DNA of 54,343 nucleotides from Candidatus Pollutiaquabacter sp. (GTDB lineage: Bacteria > Bacteroidota > Bacteroidia > AKYH767-A > 2013-40CM-41-45), in contig CANIAS010000014.1 of assembly GCA_947465495.1 (NCBI GenBank), positions 1 to 54,343 on the forward strand, read 5' to 3'. This document shows, in pieces, positions 1-7,905 of this stretch. Position 1 is the stretch's first letter. Each line of letters begins with the position of its first letter. Both the position numbers and the translations under genes were made by a program. The notes under the pieces are model-generated. The model did no database searches and had not been told where the DNA came from. It was given only the letters and a program-made list of their open reading frames with translations.

Positions 1-657
1 GGTATCGTTAAGTCGGTAACCGAGAATATCATCAAGTATTCCCCGAATACCATCGTCATCGTGGTGTCCAATCCACTCGATGTAATGACCTATTGCGCTT
101 ACCTTACCGCTAAAATCGATAGCAAAAAGGTGTTTGGAATGGCAGGTATTCTTGATACAGCTCGCTATCGTGCCTTCTTGGCTGAGGCGCTGAATACGTC
201 TCCTAAAGATATTCAGGCAGTCCTCATGGGCGGACATGGTGATACCATGGTGCCACTGCCTCGTTATACCACAGTAGCCGGTATCCCGGTCACGGAACTG
301 ATCTCGAAAGATAAACTAGATGCCATCGTTGATCGTACTAAAAAAGGGGGTGGCGAACTCGTCAACCTGATGGGTACTTCTGCTTGGTATGCCCCGGGCG
401 CAGCTGCCGCTCAAATGGTAGAAGCAATCGTCAAAGATCAAAAACGAATCTTCCCGTGCTGTGCTTTATTGAACGGTGAGTATGGACTGAAGGATATTTA
501 CCTCGGTGTTCCTGTAAAACTTGGTAAAAATGGTATCGAAGAAATCATCGAACTCCAACTGAATGCGGATGAGATGAAGTTGCTGCATGATTCCGCCGCT
601 GCGGTGAAGGAAGTCATGAATGTACTCGACACGATGAATGCTGCTGCAGCGAAGTAA
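1..657 (+). CDS. mdh: Malate dehydrogenase, 3' part (5' end outside window)
   Basis: This is the C-terminal 218 residues of an NAD-dependent malate dehydrogenase of the LDH-like type, which interconverts malate and oxaloacetate in the TCA cycle in the cytoplasm. Reading frame 1 is open from base 1 to the TAA at 655-657. It contains VVSNPLDVMT, then GILDTARYRAF with a substrate-binding arginine, and GGHGDTMVPL with the catalytic histidine (about residues 77-81 of the fragment). The full family length is about 310 residues, so roughly the first 90-95 residues, including the Rossmann glycine motif, lie upstream of the window. The gene converges with the next one, whose stop is 21 bases away, and no terminator hairpin is visible between them. 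The family is certain; malate rather than lactate specificity is inferred from overall resemblance. Confidence 0.95.
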   Translation, partial: GIVKSVTENIIKYSPNTIVIVVSNPLDVMTYCAYLTAKIDSKKVFGMAGILDTARYRAFLAEALNTSPKDIQAVLMGGHGDTMVPLPRYTTVAGIPVTELISKDKLDAIVDRTKKGGGELVNLMGTSAWYAPGAAAAQMVEAIVKDQKRIFPCCALLNGEYGLKDIYLGVPVKLGKNGIEEIIELQLNADEMKLLHDSAAAVKEVMNVLDTMNAAAAK

Positions 658-678
658 TCACCGCAACGTTCGCATATT

Positions 679-2172
679 TTATTTTCGGTAGCTGACAAAA
701 TAGGGAGCTCGTAGAACTTCCTGATTGTACTGAAACCGGTCGCCGTTTGGTAAACTCTTGTAATAGAGTTGCAACGTGCGTTCATCAATGCACGTGATGT
801 AACCATTTCTGCCACCACAATCGGAAACGTGGTGTGGGGCAGGACCGTTGGTGTCCAGATTTAAATTCGCTACAAATACTAGCTCTTTGTCGTCGTCCAC
901 CGCAATACCATGCGGCTGATAACCAGTATAGAGGCTGGTAACAATGGTATTGTTGTCAGTATTGATTACATACACGGATCCTTTTCGAGAGACGTCTTGC
1001 ACGTCCTCTGTGCACGTGATATAAACATACGGATGGTCAGAGGATGCAGCGAACTCTTGAGGTTTAGTGCCAATGGTTAACGTGGCTAACAAACTGTCGT
1101 TTGAAGATTGGAAAATGCGTACTTGATTGCTAGTTTGACAACTTACGTAATACTTACTGCCGTCTCCTGAAAGGATCATCTCATGCGGATCATATCGTGA
1201 GGCGGTGGTTTTTACTTCGCCAGGTTGCAAAATGATGGCATCGTAGGAGTAAAATGGATCCATTAAATCAATTTTATTGATGAAGTTGCCCAACTGCGAA
1301 GTGAGGTAGAGCCAACGTCCATCGGCAGTGATGAATCCGCCGTGAGGATAATCAATGCTGAATCGCGTGATTTCTGTCATGGAGTTCAAATCGATCACTA
1401 CTGTGGTGCCTGCATTCGTGCCGTTCACAAATCCTTTGCTACCATCTGGAGTGATCATGATCGTATTCCAGTCTGCAGCACCGATGGTAAGTGTACCTAC
1501 CAGACTATCATCACTAGTTCTGAACTTCTGAACAATATTTCCAGAGTAAAATACAACATACCAGAATTGCCCATCAGGTGACACACGCACCATATGCGGA
1601 GCTTCAATAAGAGTCGGGTCTGTTCCTACTGAGATGTATCGCATGATGTTTTGTGAAGTGCCATCCAAAACGGCCACTTGATCACAGCCCTGCATGCATA
1701 CATACAGCTTTTTTCTGGCAGGATCATCTGCGTAGTTAATCCTGCCATTTTTGTCAGGAGCTCCTTGTAGAATCCAATCGTAGAGTGTCTGGTATTCAGA
1801 ACGGGAAAGGGCAGGGGCATTTAAGGGCATCGTAGGTAGCAACACCTGGCCAAGGGTGGTGTCGGTATTCACAAAGTATAACAGAAAGCTGTAGGCGGTC
1901 GAGTAGGGAATAACGCTGCTTCCATTACGACCGCCTCGGAATAAGGCGTCCCAGCTACTTAGGTCAATCCCGCCAGCATTAGAATAGCTAATGTCATTGT
2001 GACATCCTGGGGTAGCACATTTGCCTGTGATAATGGCACCCACTTCTTCTGGATAACCACTTTCATCCGGTACCTCAAGTTTATGATCAACACACGATAT
2101 CAGCGATATCATTAGCAGGCAGGTGCTAATCTTACTTGCACATAATTTGGAGAAAATACTAGATTTTTTCAT
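679..2172 (-). CDS. Lipoprotein with cytochrome-c-like domain fused to a YVTN beta-propeller
   Basis: 497 residues. The signal peptide ends in a lipobox (LISC, Cys27), so this is a lipoprotein of the cell envelope. Residues 35-140 resemble a cytochrome-c domain: CATPGCH (Cys52, Cys57, His58) is a heme-attachment-like motif with a four-residue spacer instead of two, followed by LPTMPLNAP with Met115 as candidate sixth ligand and a WILQGAP helix end typical of envelope cytochromes. Residues 150-497 are a seven-bladed YncE/YVTN-type propeller with repeats such as VSPDGQFWYV, TPDGSKGFV and SGDGSKYYV, and a histidine-rich end (PAPHHV, then CGGRNGY). The start ATG overlaps the stop of the upstream lipoprotein by 4 bases, so the two are translationally coupled. 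Heme binding is inferred; substrate and partner are unknown. Confidence 0.8.
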   Translation of the reverse strand: MKKSSIFSKLCASKISTCLLMISLISCVDHKLEVPDESGYPEEVGAIITGKCATPGCHNDISYSNAGGIDLSSWDALFRGGRNGSSVIPYSTAYSFLLYFVNTDTTLGQVLLPTMPLNAPALSRSEYQTLYDWILQGAPDKNGRINYADDPARKKLYVCMQGCDQVAVLDGTSQNIMRYISVGTDPTLIEAPHMVRVSPDGQFWYVVFYSGNIVQKFRTSDDSLVGTLTIGAADWNTIMITPDGSKGFVNGTNAGTTVVIDLNSMTEITRFSIDYPHGGFITADGRWLYLTSQLGNFINKIDLMDPFYSYDAIILQPGEVKTTASRYDPHEMILSGDGSKYYVSCQTSNQVRIFQSSNDSLLATLTIGTKPQEFAASSDHPYVYITCTEDVQDVSRKGSVYVINTDNNTIVTSLYTGYQPHGIAVDDDKELVFVANLNLDTNGPAPHHVSDCGGRNGYITCIDERTLQLYYKSLPNGDRFQYNQEVLRAPYFVSYRK

Positions 2173-2579
2173 TCGCTGACGTAAACGATAATGTCCAATT
2201 GATGATTGGTTAGTGCTTTTTCCGCCACAACAATCGGCGTGTAACCAACGACAGTGTCACCCCAAATTAGATCATAGCCTTTGGCATAGAGGTAGTAATT
2301 GCCTGGATGCAATTGGTCAAATACAACGTTCCCGTCATTGTCTGCTTTAGAATGAATTTCGTAATTACTGGTGTCGTACCCGGGAAAGCTAGTGGCATTG
2401 GGTTTTAAATATGCATCCAGATAGGGAACTCCCCAGGTGTGATGGAGTAGGCGGGCATTTAATCGAATATCTCCGGTAACGGCAATGTCATTCGCAGAAT
2501 CTTTGTTGCAACCGGTTAGCCACGATAAGCAAGTCACGGCTACGGGAATCAGGATGTAACATCGAAGTGTGTGCTTCAT
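2169..2579 (-). CDS. Small lipoprotein with HHT motif (paralogue of the next gene upstream)
   Basis: 136 residues. An N-terminal signal ends in a lipobox (LTGC, Cys24) and the rest is a small beta-rich domain. It shares a spaced pattern with the 148-residue protein at 2639-3085: a strand ending in LLHHTWGVP, a KPNATSFPGYD segment, and PGNYYLYAKGYD followed by VVGYTP. This looks like a carboxypeptidase-regulatory/CnaB-like beta-sandwich, inferred from the pattern of short strands and the GxYYLYAxGxD turn. It is coupled to the propeller gene by a 4-base overlap. A TAACTTTC sequence (one mismatch to a -7 box) lies 4 bases before the ATG, and a terminator separates it from the gene upstream. No named family is recognised. 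The paired histidines could bind metal, but that is speculation. Confidence 0.75.
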   Translation of the reverse strand: MKHTLRCYILIPVAVTCLSWLTGCNKDSANDIAVTGDIRLNARLLHHTWGVPYLDAYLKPNATSFPGYDTSNYEIHSKADNDGNVVFDQLHPGNYYLYAKGYDLIWGDTVVGYTPIVVAEKALTNHQLDIIVYVSE

Positions 2580-2605
2580 ACTAGAAAGTTACGAATAAAT
2601 CCAAT

Positions 2606-2629
2606 AAAAAAGCCCCTGTCCGGGGCTTT
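2606..2629 (-). terminator. Intrinsic terminator after the 148-residue lipoprotein gene
   Basis: The hairpin AAAGCCCC / GGGGCTTT (arms 2609-2616 and 2622-2629, 5-base loop) runs on the minus strand into a run of Ts (complement of A2606-2611). It lies 10 bases past the stop of the 2639-3055 gene. It should separate that gene from the lipoprotein-propeller pair downstream, which therefore needs its own promoter or readthrough. Confidence 0.85.
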
Positions 2630-2638
2630 CGTTTAATG

Positions 2639-3055
2639 TTATTCTGTGACAGGTATCTTGACTATTACTTCTCCTGAACTCTGATCGGTATTGTAAGGTA
2701 TGCCCCCTCGAACCACTTGGTTAATCGAGGTGTCCCATCCGCTGGCGTATAAGTAATATTGTCCGCATTGTAGTCCTTCAATATGCACATGATCCTCTGG
2801 ATATTCGCCAATAAGCATCATGTCATAACCACTAGGTGCAGAAGCCCAGTCTGTGGCATTGAATTTCACCCATACCGTATCAGGGCGGAGGGAGTCATTC
2901 GGAATATTAATGGTGTGATGTTCCAGTTTAGCGACAATTGTCAATGATCCGCCCGATCCTGCATTGCATTTTGGATCGTCTTTGCATGAAAACGTGGTAA
3001 GTGCGGCGGCCAAGACTATTACGCCCAAACCGACGAGGAAGAGTCTTTCTTTCAT
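2639..3055 (-). CDS. Small lipoprotein with HHT motif
   Basis: 138 residues from the chosen ATG at 3055. An upstream ATG at 3085 would add ten residues, but the lipoprotein signal (MKERLFLVGLGV to TTFSC) is cleaner from 3055. The mature part is Cys- and Gly-rich at first (DDPKCNAGSGG), then a beta-domain with KLEHHTINIP, VKFNATDW and CGQYYLYASGWD followed by VVRGGIP. These spaced motifs match the lipoprotein at 2169-2579, so the two are diverged paralogues. It lies 91 bases downstream of the TonB receptor on the same strand and is followed by a strong terminator, so receptor and lipoprotein may share a transcript. Function is unknown; a surface-exposed accessory of the receptor is the most natural guess from position. 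Confidence 0.75.
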   Translation of the reverse strand: MKERLFLVGLGVIVLAAALTTFSCKDDPKCNAGSGGSLTIVAKLEHHTINIPNDSLRPDTVWVKFNATDWASAPSGYDMMLIGEYPEDHVHIEGLQCGQYYLYASGWDTSINQVVRGGIPYNTDQSSGEVIVKIPVTE

Positions 3056-3146
3056 ATTCTTAAGGATTAGATGCCTATTAAACATCGTTTGAATCTAAAG
3101 GTTTCATATTTCTTTTATTTTAAGATTTATTTGGGCTAATTTAAGA

Positions 3147-5441
3147 TCAACGGTTGTTTCCTTTCATGGAAAGTGGAAGTTCGATTCCAAGGGAAATGTT
3201 CCTGCCAGTTCCGTTCACACCTATGTCTTTGTATCGGTTTAAATGATTGAAGTAGGTTTTGTTGGTTAGGTTACTACCGTTCACGAAAAAGTTCAGCGGA
3301 AGTCCTTGTAGTAGTATCGTTCCTCCAAATCCGGCATTCATCAATACATATCCAGCTGTAATGGTTTCGAATTGGTCAATCCTGTCTTGTGCGAATATAT
3401 TTTCAATAGATACTTTGAAATAAACTCCGCGTAGATGTTTCGATGAGTGCCCCGATGCATCATAACGCAATTCGTGAAATGTTTTTACAGGTGGAATGAA
3501 TGGCAAAGGTCGGTCAAGCTCGCGATTATTTGCATAAACTAACGATGCGGAGTTTTCAAAATGCAAGTCATCGATCAAATGTATGTCTAAGGTAAACTCG
3601 CCTCCCCATAATAAAGCATCTGACTGGGTATACCGGTACACAGGATACCAGACTCCATCAACTTCTTTAGTTTCGTTGTTTGTCTGTTCGTAATAGATGT
3701 AATTTGCAATGTAGTTGTAAAATAAATCGGTGGTAAAGGAGATTAATTTTCGATTGAAAATAAGTCCTGCATCCAATTCATGTGCGGTTTCTGGATTTAG
3801 ATCCAAGGAGCCAATCTCGTACCGGAAAGTTCCTTCGTGAACGCCGTTTGCAGAAAGTTCAGGTATTGAGGGCGATCGGAAGGCTCTTCCCATATTTGCT
3901 TTGATTGAAACATCTTCGGTGAACGCATAGGTGAATCCAGCCGACCCAGTCAAGGCACGAAATTTTCTTGCTGTATCTTGAAAAAGAATCACTCCATTTT
4001 TTTGCAAACCTACTATGGTTAGTGAACGCTGATCGTATCGAATTCCGAAGTTGAAGGTGCTCTTTTCAAAATTATATTTTGTAGTTGCAAAAACACCCGC
4101 ATCCATGGATTGGTATTCCGGAATCAGGTATTCCAGTCCGAGGTTTTCGTTTGTTTGTGACGTCCCTGATAGTCCGATGGCGTCTTCACGATGATCCCGA
4201 ACAATTGGAAGGTACTTCAAATCGTAACTAAACGTATTCAGTCGCATTGATATACCTGGTTCAATATACGTCTCTTCGAATTCCTTACGGTTGTTTTGTT
4301 GCCAACCGACATTGAATCGGAGTTGCCGTCCTTTCAATAGGAAATTATTTGCCGTACTTATTTTTAGATGTTCAATGTGCTGTTCGGGTAACACCAGCTT
4401 ACGCGTGTTAAGCTGGTCTTCCGTAACGATGTTGCCATTGGAATCTACGAACTGGCCAGTGGTACTATCTCGCTCGCCCTCGGTGAGTCCGATAATCGAT
4501 GACCATCGACTGAAATGCATGTGAGAATAACCCCATTTCTTATTAAATCCTACCAGGCCTTCTTGCGCCTGCTCGCTAAATCCGGAGTTGTAAACTGTTT
4601 CTACTGGAGTTCTAAAGGAAGCAGCGTTTTTATAGCTGCCTCTTGCTCGCCAAACGAAACCGGATTGGTTTCCTTCCAGCAACAAAGAGTTCCCGGTTAA
4701 TCGGTTGTTAAAAGAATATTGTGAGTTGAACAAGCCACGGATGGTGCCCGTCGCAGCAGGAATAGGTTCCAGGATATTGATAACACCGCCGAGCGCGTCT
4801 GAGCCATATTGCAACGATGCTGGTCCCTTTAATACTTCGATATGGTCGGCAGAGAATTGGTCAATCTCGAGTCCGTGCTCATCTCCCCATTGTTGTCCTT
4901 CCTGTCGGATGCCTTGGTTGATGACCACAACTCGGTTATAGCTCAATCCGCGTATCACTGGTTTGGCAATGGCATTCCCAGTAGTGATTGCCGCTACACC
5001 GGGTAGTGTCGCAATCGCTTCTGTTAGATTGCCTGGGGCTAGTGAAGTTATTTGCAAACGATCCAATGGTGTGACCGACGTGCTCATTCGTGCATTCTCT
5101 CCTGTAAATGCAGAACCCGTCACTACCACTTCGTTTTTTTCAATGATGGATGGTTCTAATCGGAAATCAACGTTTGCTTCCGAAGGGAAATCAATCATTT
5201 TTGATTGACTGGAGTATCCTAACAAGCGAACATTGGTCAAGAAACGACCTTTGGGTAATTCGCTAAACTGGTAATGTCCTTTAGTATCACTTACCGTAAC
5301 TTGTTTTAGGTCAGTGATGATAATGTTTACACCGGGTAAAGGTTCACCGGAGGTTTGATCGTAGATGGTCCCTTGCAATGACTGTCCATGAAGTATAGAT
5401 GTACAGTGAAGAACGACCATCATGAAAAATATATTTTTCAT
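3147..5441 (-). CDS. TonB-dependent outer membrane receptor
   Basis: 764 residues. The signal peptide MKNIFFMMVVLHCTSILHGQ is followed by a CarboxypepD_reg-like domain (about 21-105, with GEPLPGVNIII and SDTKGHYQF), a plug domain (about 107-230, with PGVAAITTGNAIAKPVIRGL, VVVINQGIRQEGQQWG and the IEVLKGPASLQYGSDALGG box) and a 22-strand barrel to the end. It imports a scarce substrate across the outer membrane using TonB/ExbBD energy. The plug segment with GQQWGDEHG resembles CirA/HmuR/ZnuD-like metal and metal-complex receptors. Together with the Cys/His-rich small protein upstream and the CX4CH propeller downstream, this suggests a metal, heme or metallophore substrate. No SusD partner is present, so a glycan substrate is unlikely. 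Substrate not determined. Confidence 0.92.
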   Translation of the reverse strand: MKNIFFMMVVLHCTSILHGQSLQGTIYDQTSGEPLPGVNIIITDLKQVTVSDTKGHYQFSELPKGRFLTNVRLLGYSSQSKMIDFPSEANVDFRLEPSIIEKNEVVVTGSAFTGENARMSTSVTPLDRLQITSLAPGNLTEAIATLPGVAAITTGNAIAKPVIRGLSYNRVVVINQGIRQEGQQWGDEHGLEIDQFSADHIEVLKGPASLQYGSDALGGVINILEPIPAATGTIRGLFNSQYSFNNRLTGNSLLLEGNQSGFVWRARGSYKNAASFRTPVETVYNSGFSEQAQEGLVGFNKKWGYSHMHFSRWSSIIGLTEGERDSTTGQFVDSNGNIVTEDQLNTRKLVLPEQHIEHLKISTANNFLLKGRQLRFNVGWQQNNRKEFEETYIEPGISMRLNTFSYDLKYLPIVRDHREDAIGLSGTSQTNENLGLEYLIPEYQSMDAGVFATTKYNFEKSTFNFGIRYDQRSLTIVGLQKNGVILFQDTARKFRALTGSAGFTYAFTEDVSIKANMGRAFRSPSIPELSANGVHEGTFRYEIGSLDLNPETAHELDAGLIFNRKLISFTTDLFYNYIANYIYYEQTNNETKEVDGVWYPVYRYTQSDALLWGGEFTLDIHLIDDLHFENSASLVYANNRELDRPLPFIPPVKTFHELRYDASGHSSKHLRGVYFKVSIENIFAQDRIDQFETITAGYVLMNAGFGGTILLQGLPLNFFVNGSNLTNKTYFNHLNRYKDIGVNGTGRNISLGIELPLSMKGNNR

Positions 5442-5483
5442 GGTCGATTTATTGAATCAGAAAAAATCAGAATAGGTATTAGC

Positions 5484-5825
5484 TCAACACAAGGGCAGCA
5501 AGCAGGGAGGTCCTCGTAGTGTCGAAATAGTTAAACAGGAAAATTCAATCGAGCAGATTTCAAGAACGGCTGGTCGGAATATGGAATGTTTGGAAAATGA
5601 AGGATGGTAAACGATCAGCGCGAATAGCACAGGACTTTCCATCTGAAGTAATTCGCAGTGCTTATGGGCTTTGCTAATTCCAGTTACATCCTGACACTCA
5701 ATGTGAGTGTCGCAGTCGTCGCGATGATCCAGTAATTCGTGGAGCAACGGACCTGGAACTAGGTAGAACGAGAACAGGAGCGGCAGAAGCCCGTTCAAAA
5801 AATACCGCAGCGTTAACCTGTTCAT
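5484..5825 (-). CDS. Small Cys/His-rich exported protein, DUF2946-like
   Basis: 113 residues. An N-terminal hydrophobic segment (about 7-27, NGLLPLLFSFYLVPGPLL) is followed by a cluster of potential metal ligands (HELLDHRDDCDTH, ECQD, KAHKHCELLQ), a second hydrophobic stretch, and the C-terminal LRGPP motif before CLLPLC. An N-terminal membrane or signal segment, a His/Cys centre and a terminal R(A/G)PP motif recall DUF2946-type proteins, which often sit beside metal-related TonB receptors. Here it lies 42 bases upstream of such a receptor on the same strand. The promoter -7 box is 7 bases before the ATG, so the message is probably leaderless. Function is not established; metal binding or sensing near the receptor is inferred. 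Confidence 0.65.
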   Translation of the reverse strand: MNRLTLRYFLNGLLPLLFSFYLVPGPLLHELLDHRDDCDTHIECQDVTGISKAHKHCELLQMESPVLFALIVYHPSFSKHSIFRPAVLEICSIEFSCLTISTLRGPPCLLPLC

Positions 5826-5832
5826 GATTCCT

Positions 5833-5863
5833 CAAAGTTAGGTTCTTTTAGGCTTAATTCAAC
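5833..5863 (-). promoter_or_regulatory. Promoter of the Cys/His-rich protein-TonB receptor transcript
   Basis: On the minus strand a TTG (complement of 5860-5862), 19 bases, then TAACTTTG (complement of 5833-5840) gives a full Bacteroidota-type promoter. Transcription should start at about 5826-5827, right at the ATG of 5825, so the mRNA would be leaderless. Its -33 region abuts the -7 box of the divergent rluE-like gene, so the two promoters may interfere. Confidence 0.65.
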
Positions 5864-5871
5864 TACATTTG
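5864..5871 (+). promoter_or_regulatory. -7 box of the RluE-like gene
   Basis: TACATTTG matches the Bacteroidota TAnnTTTG consensus exactly and ends 4 bases before the ATG at 5876. No good -33 TTTG is visible. The predicted start site falls on the ATG, implying a leaderless mRNA. Confidence 0.6.
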
Positions 5872-5875
5872 CGCT

Positions 5876-6478
5876 ATGTCTTCCCGATACCGTCATTTTT
5901 TGATTTATAAGCCATACGGCATGCTGTCCCAATTTTCAAAAGAAGGCGAGCACAAAACGTTGGCAGATCTTGATTTTGCCTTTCCAAAAGATGCCTATCC
6001 GCTGGGTCGACTGGATGCGGATAGTGAAGGGATGCTGCTCTTAACGAACGATGCAACGATTAATGCGCGACTACTGGATCCAGAGAAAGGCCATGAGCGG
6101 GAATATTTAATCCAAGTTGACGGAGAAGTTACGGATGAGGCCTTAGCACAATTAAGCCGTGGAGTGGAACTTAGCATTGATGGCAAGAAATTCAATACTC
6201 GCCCCGCACGTGCTTTACGTGCGGAACCTCCCACCGAATTGCCGGAACGAAATCCTCCGGTTCGATTTCGTAAAGCGATTCCGACGTCGTGGATTTCACT
6301 TTCTCTCACGGAAGGAAAGAATCGTCAAGTCCGTCGAATGACCGCTGCCGTCGGTTTCCCTACCTTGCGCCTGCTTCGTGTTAGGATTGGAGCGCTTTTA
6401 CTTACCGGATGGACACCTGGTTATGTCCGTGAACTTTCAGCTGATGACATTCGGCTGACATTGCAACGGAAAAAGTAG
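5876..6478 (+). CDS. rluE: Ribosomal large-subunit pseudouridine synthase, RluE-like
   Basis: 200 residues, cytoplasmic. It isomerises a uridine of 23S rRNA to pseudouridine. The RsuA/RluB/E/F family signature YPLGRLDADSEGMLLLTND is at 41-59, with the catalytic aspartate in GRLD (Asp47). The N-terminal FLIYKPYGMLSQF motif and the late EGKNRQVRRMTAAVGFPTLR motif are also present. There is no N-terminal S4 domain and the length is about 200, as in RluE rather than RluB or RluF. It sits alone between divergent promoters. The exact target uridine cannot be read from sequence. Confidence 0.88.
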   Translation: MSSRYRHFLIYKPYGMLSQFSKEGEHKTLADLDFAFPKDAYPLGRLDADSEGMLLLTNDATINARLLDPEKGHEREYLIQVDGEVTDEALAQLSRGVELSIDGKKFNTRPARALRAEPPTELPERNPPVRFRKAIPTSWISLSLTEGKNRQVRRMTAAVGFPTLRLLRVRIGALLLTGWTPGYVRELSADDIRLTLQRKK

Positions 6479-6541
6479 TTTTTCAATCCCATTTTTACTG
6501 GTTTTCAAAGGCTTTTTGGCGCTTAGCATGATGAATATCAT

Positions 6542-6549
6542 TATATTTG
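6542..6549 (+). promoter_or_regulatory. -7 box of the M43 protease gene
   Basis: TATATTTG matches TAnnTTTG and lies 20 bases before the ATG at 6570. It falls inside the longer open frame that begins at 6516, which argues against that earlier start. A TTTG at 6515-6518 is 23 bases upstream, longer than the usual spacer. Confidence 0.55.
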
Positions 6550-6569
6550 CTATTGAAAAAAATGCTACC

Positions 6570-7847
6570 ATGAAACTCAGAATGCTACTATTGACGGTGC
6601 TTGCTATTGGTGTGGGCTCTTCAGTTTTTTCTCAAAATAATGCTATCCGTAAGTGCGCCACCATGGAGCATTGGAATGGGAAGGTCGCTGCTGAGCCATC
6701 CTTACAACAACAATGGGAGGTAGAGGAGCAGCAGCTTCAAAAAATGTTGACGCATGCGGAGCAAGCTCGACAAACCAATATGATTTATACTATCCCTGTA
6801 GTTGTTCACGTTCTTTGGAGGACAGCTTCTCAAAATATTTCTGATCAACAGATTCAATCGCAGATTGAGGTGTTGAATGAGGATTTCGCTCGCTTGAATG
6901 CAGATACTGGCAATACGCCAAGCGTATTCAAGCCAGTGGCTGCAGCTACTCCGTTTCGCTTCTGCTTAGCCCAGCAGGATACCAGTGGTAATCCTACCAA
7001 TGGAATTGAGCGTCGCCAAACAACCGTTTCTTCCTTTTCTACCAACGATAATATGAAAAGCTATGCAACGGGTGGGCTGGATGCTTGGGATGAATCACGT
7101 TACCTTAATATCTGGGTTTGCAACATGGGTGGTGGTATTTTGGGTTATGGTGAATTCCCAACTGCTGCAACGTCATCCACCTATGGATTGGTCATTCAGT
7201 ATAACTGCTTCGGACGTATTGGAACATTGATGCCTTCTTATAATCTTGGCCGTACTACGGTGCATGAAATTTCACATTGCTTCCGTCTTTCTCACATCTG
7301 GGCAGACGATAATGGTACCTGTACTGGTTCGGATTATTGCTCGGACACGCCAAATCAAGGTGCTGAGAATTACGGTTGTCCTACGTTCCCGTTGCTGGAT
7401 AATTGTACCGCTACTGGTAACGGCGTACAGTTCATGAACTATATGGATTATTGCGACGACGCTTGCTTGAACATGTTTACGAATCAGCAATCCCTTCGTA
7501 TGCTCAACGCCATGTCATCTTACAAGCCAAGTCTGCTTACCTCAACTGCTTGTATGCCTCCATCCACAGGCATCAGTCCGTTAGATCAGGTATTCAATGT
7601 TAGCGTTTATCCTAATCCATCGGAAGGAGTCTTTAATTTGGACATGTTCCTTCTTCCTTCGGTGGTAGGTGATTTGCAAATGACAATCACTGATCAGTTA
7701 GGTCGCGTAGTACGTACGGAAGCACTCGCAAATCCCGCTGGCCGTATCCTGCCGGTTGATCTTAGTGGAGAAGCCGATGGTGTTTATTTCATGAAGCTTT
7801 CCAATAAAGATGTTAATCGAACCATTCGACTGGTTGTTGCTCGATAA
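6570..7847 (+). CDS. Secreted M43 (pappalysin-type) zinc metalloprotease with T9SS sorting tail
   Basis: 425 residues from the ATG at 6570, which gives a clean signal peptide (MKLRMLLLTVLAIGVGSSVFSQ). The catalytic domain (about 60-325) carries HEISHCFRLSH at 232-242, the metzincin zinc site with three histidines and the catalytic glutamate, followed by the Met-turn region FMNYMDY. Several cysteines suggest disulphides. Residues 346-425 form a Por secretion-system type A sorting domain (VYPNPSEGVFNL, TDQLGRVV, GVYFMKL). The protein is therefore expected to cross the outer membrane by the type IX system and be released or anchored at the surface, degrading extracellular protein. It has its own promoter and a strong terminator, so it is monocistronic. 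A PorX-like T9SS regulator ends at the right edge of this window. Confidence 0.92.
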   Translation: MKLRMLLLTVLAIGVGSSVFSQNNAIRKCATMEHWNGKVAAEPSLQQQWEVEEQQLQKMLTHAEQARQTNMIYTIPVVVHVLWRTASQNISDQQIQSQIEVLNEDFARLNADTGNTPSVFKPVAAATPFRFCLAQQDTSGNPTNGIERRQTTVSSFSTNDNMKSYATGGLDAWDESRYLNIWVCNMGGGILGYGEFPTAATSSTYGLVIQYNCFGRIGTLMPSYNLGRTTVHEISHCFRLSHIWADDNGTCTGSDYCSDTPNQGAENYGCPTFPLLDNCTATGNGVQFMNYMDYCDDACLNMFTNQQSLRMLNAMSSYKPSLLTSTACMPPSTGISPLDQVFNVSVYPNPSEGVFNLDMFLLPSVVGDLQMTITDQLGRVVRTEALANPAGRILPVDLSGEADGVYFMKLSNKDVNRTIRLVVAR

Positions 7848-7872
7848 TACAGGCGGTTATTAGCGAAATTTT

Positions 7873-7900
7873 AAAGGGGCATCAAAGGCCCCTTTTTTTA
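7873..7900 (+). terminator. Intrinsic terminator after the M43 protease gene
   Basis: Stem AAAGGGGC / GCCCCTTT (7873-7880 and 7888-7895) with a 7-base loop is followed by a run of seven Ts (7893-7899). It lies 25 bases after the stop codon and next to the end of the convergent mqnA gene. Confidence 0.85.
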
Positions 7901-7905
7901 TGAAG

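Noticed and set aside
6516-6569. Upstream ATG start for the M43 protease
   Set aside because: It would place the -7 box in coding sequence and spoil the signal peptide.
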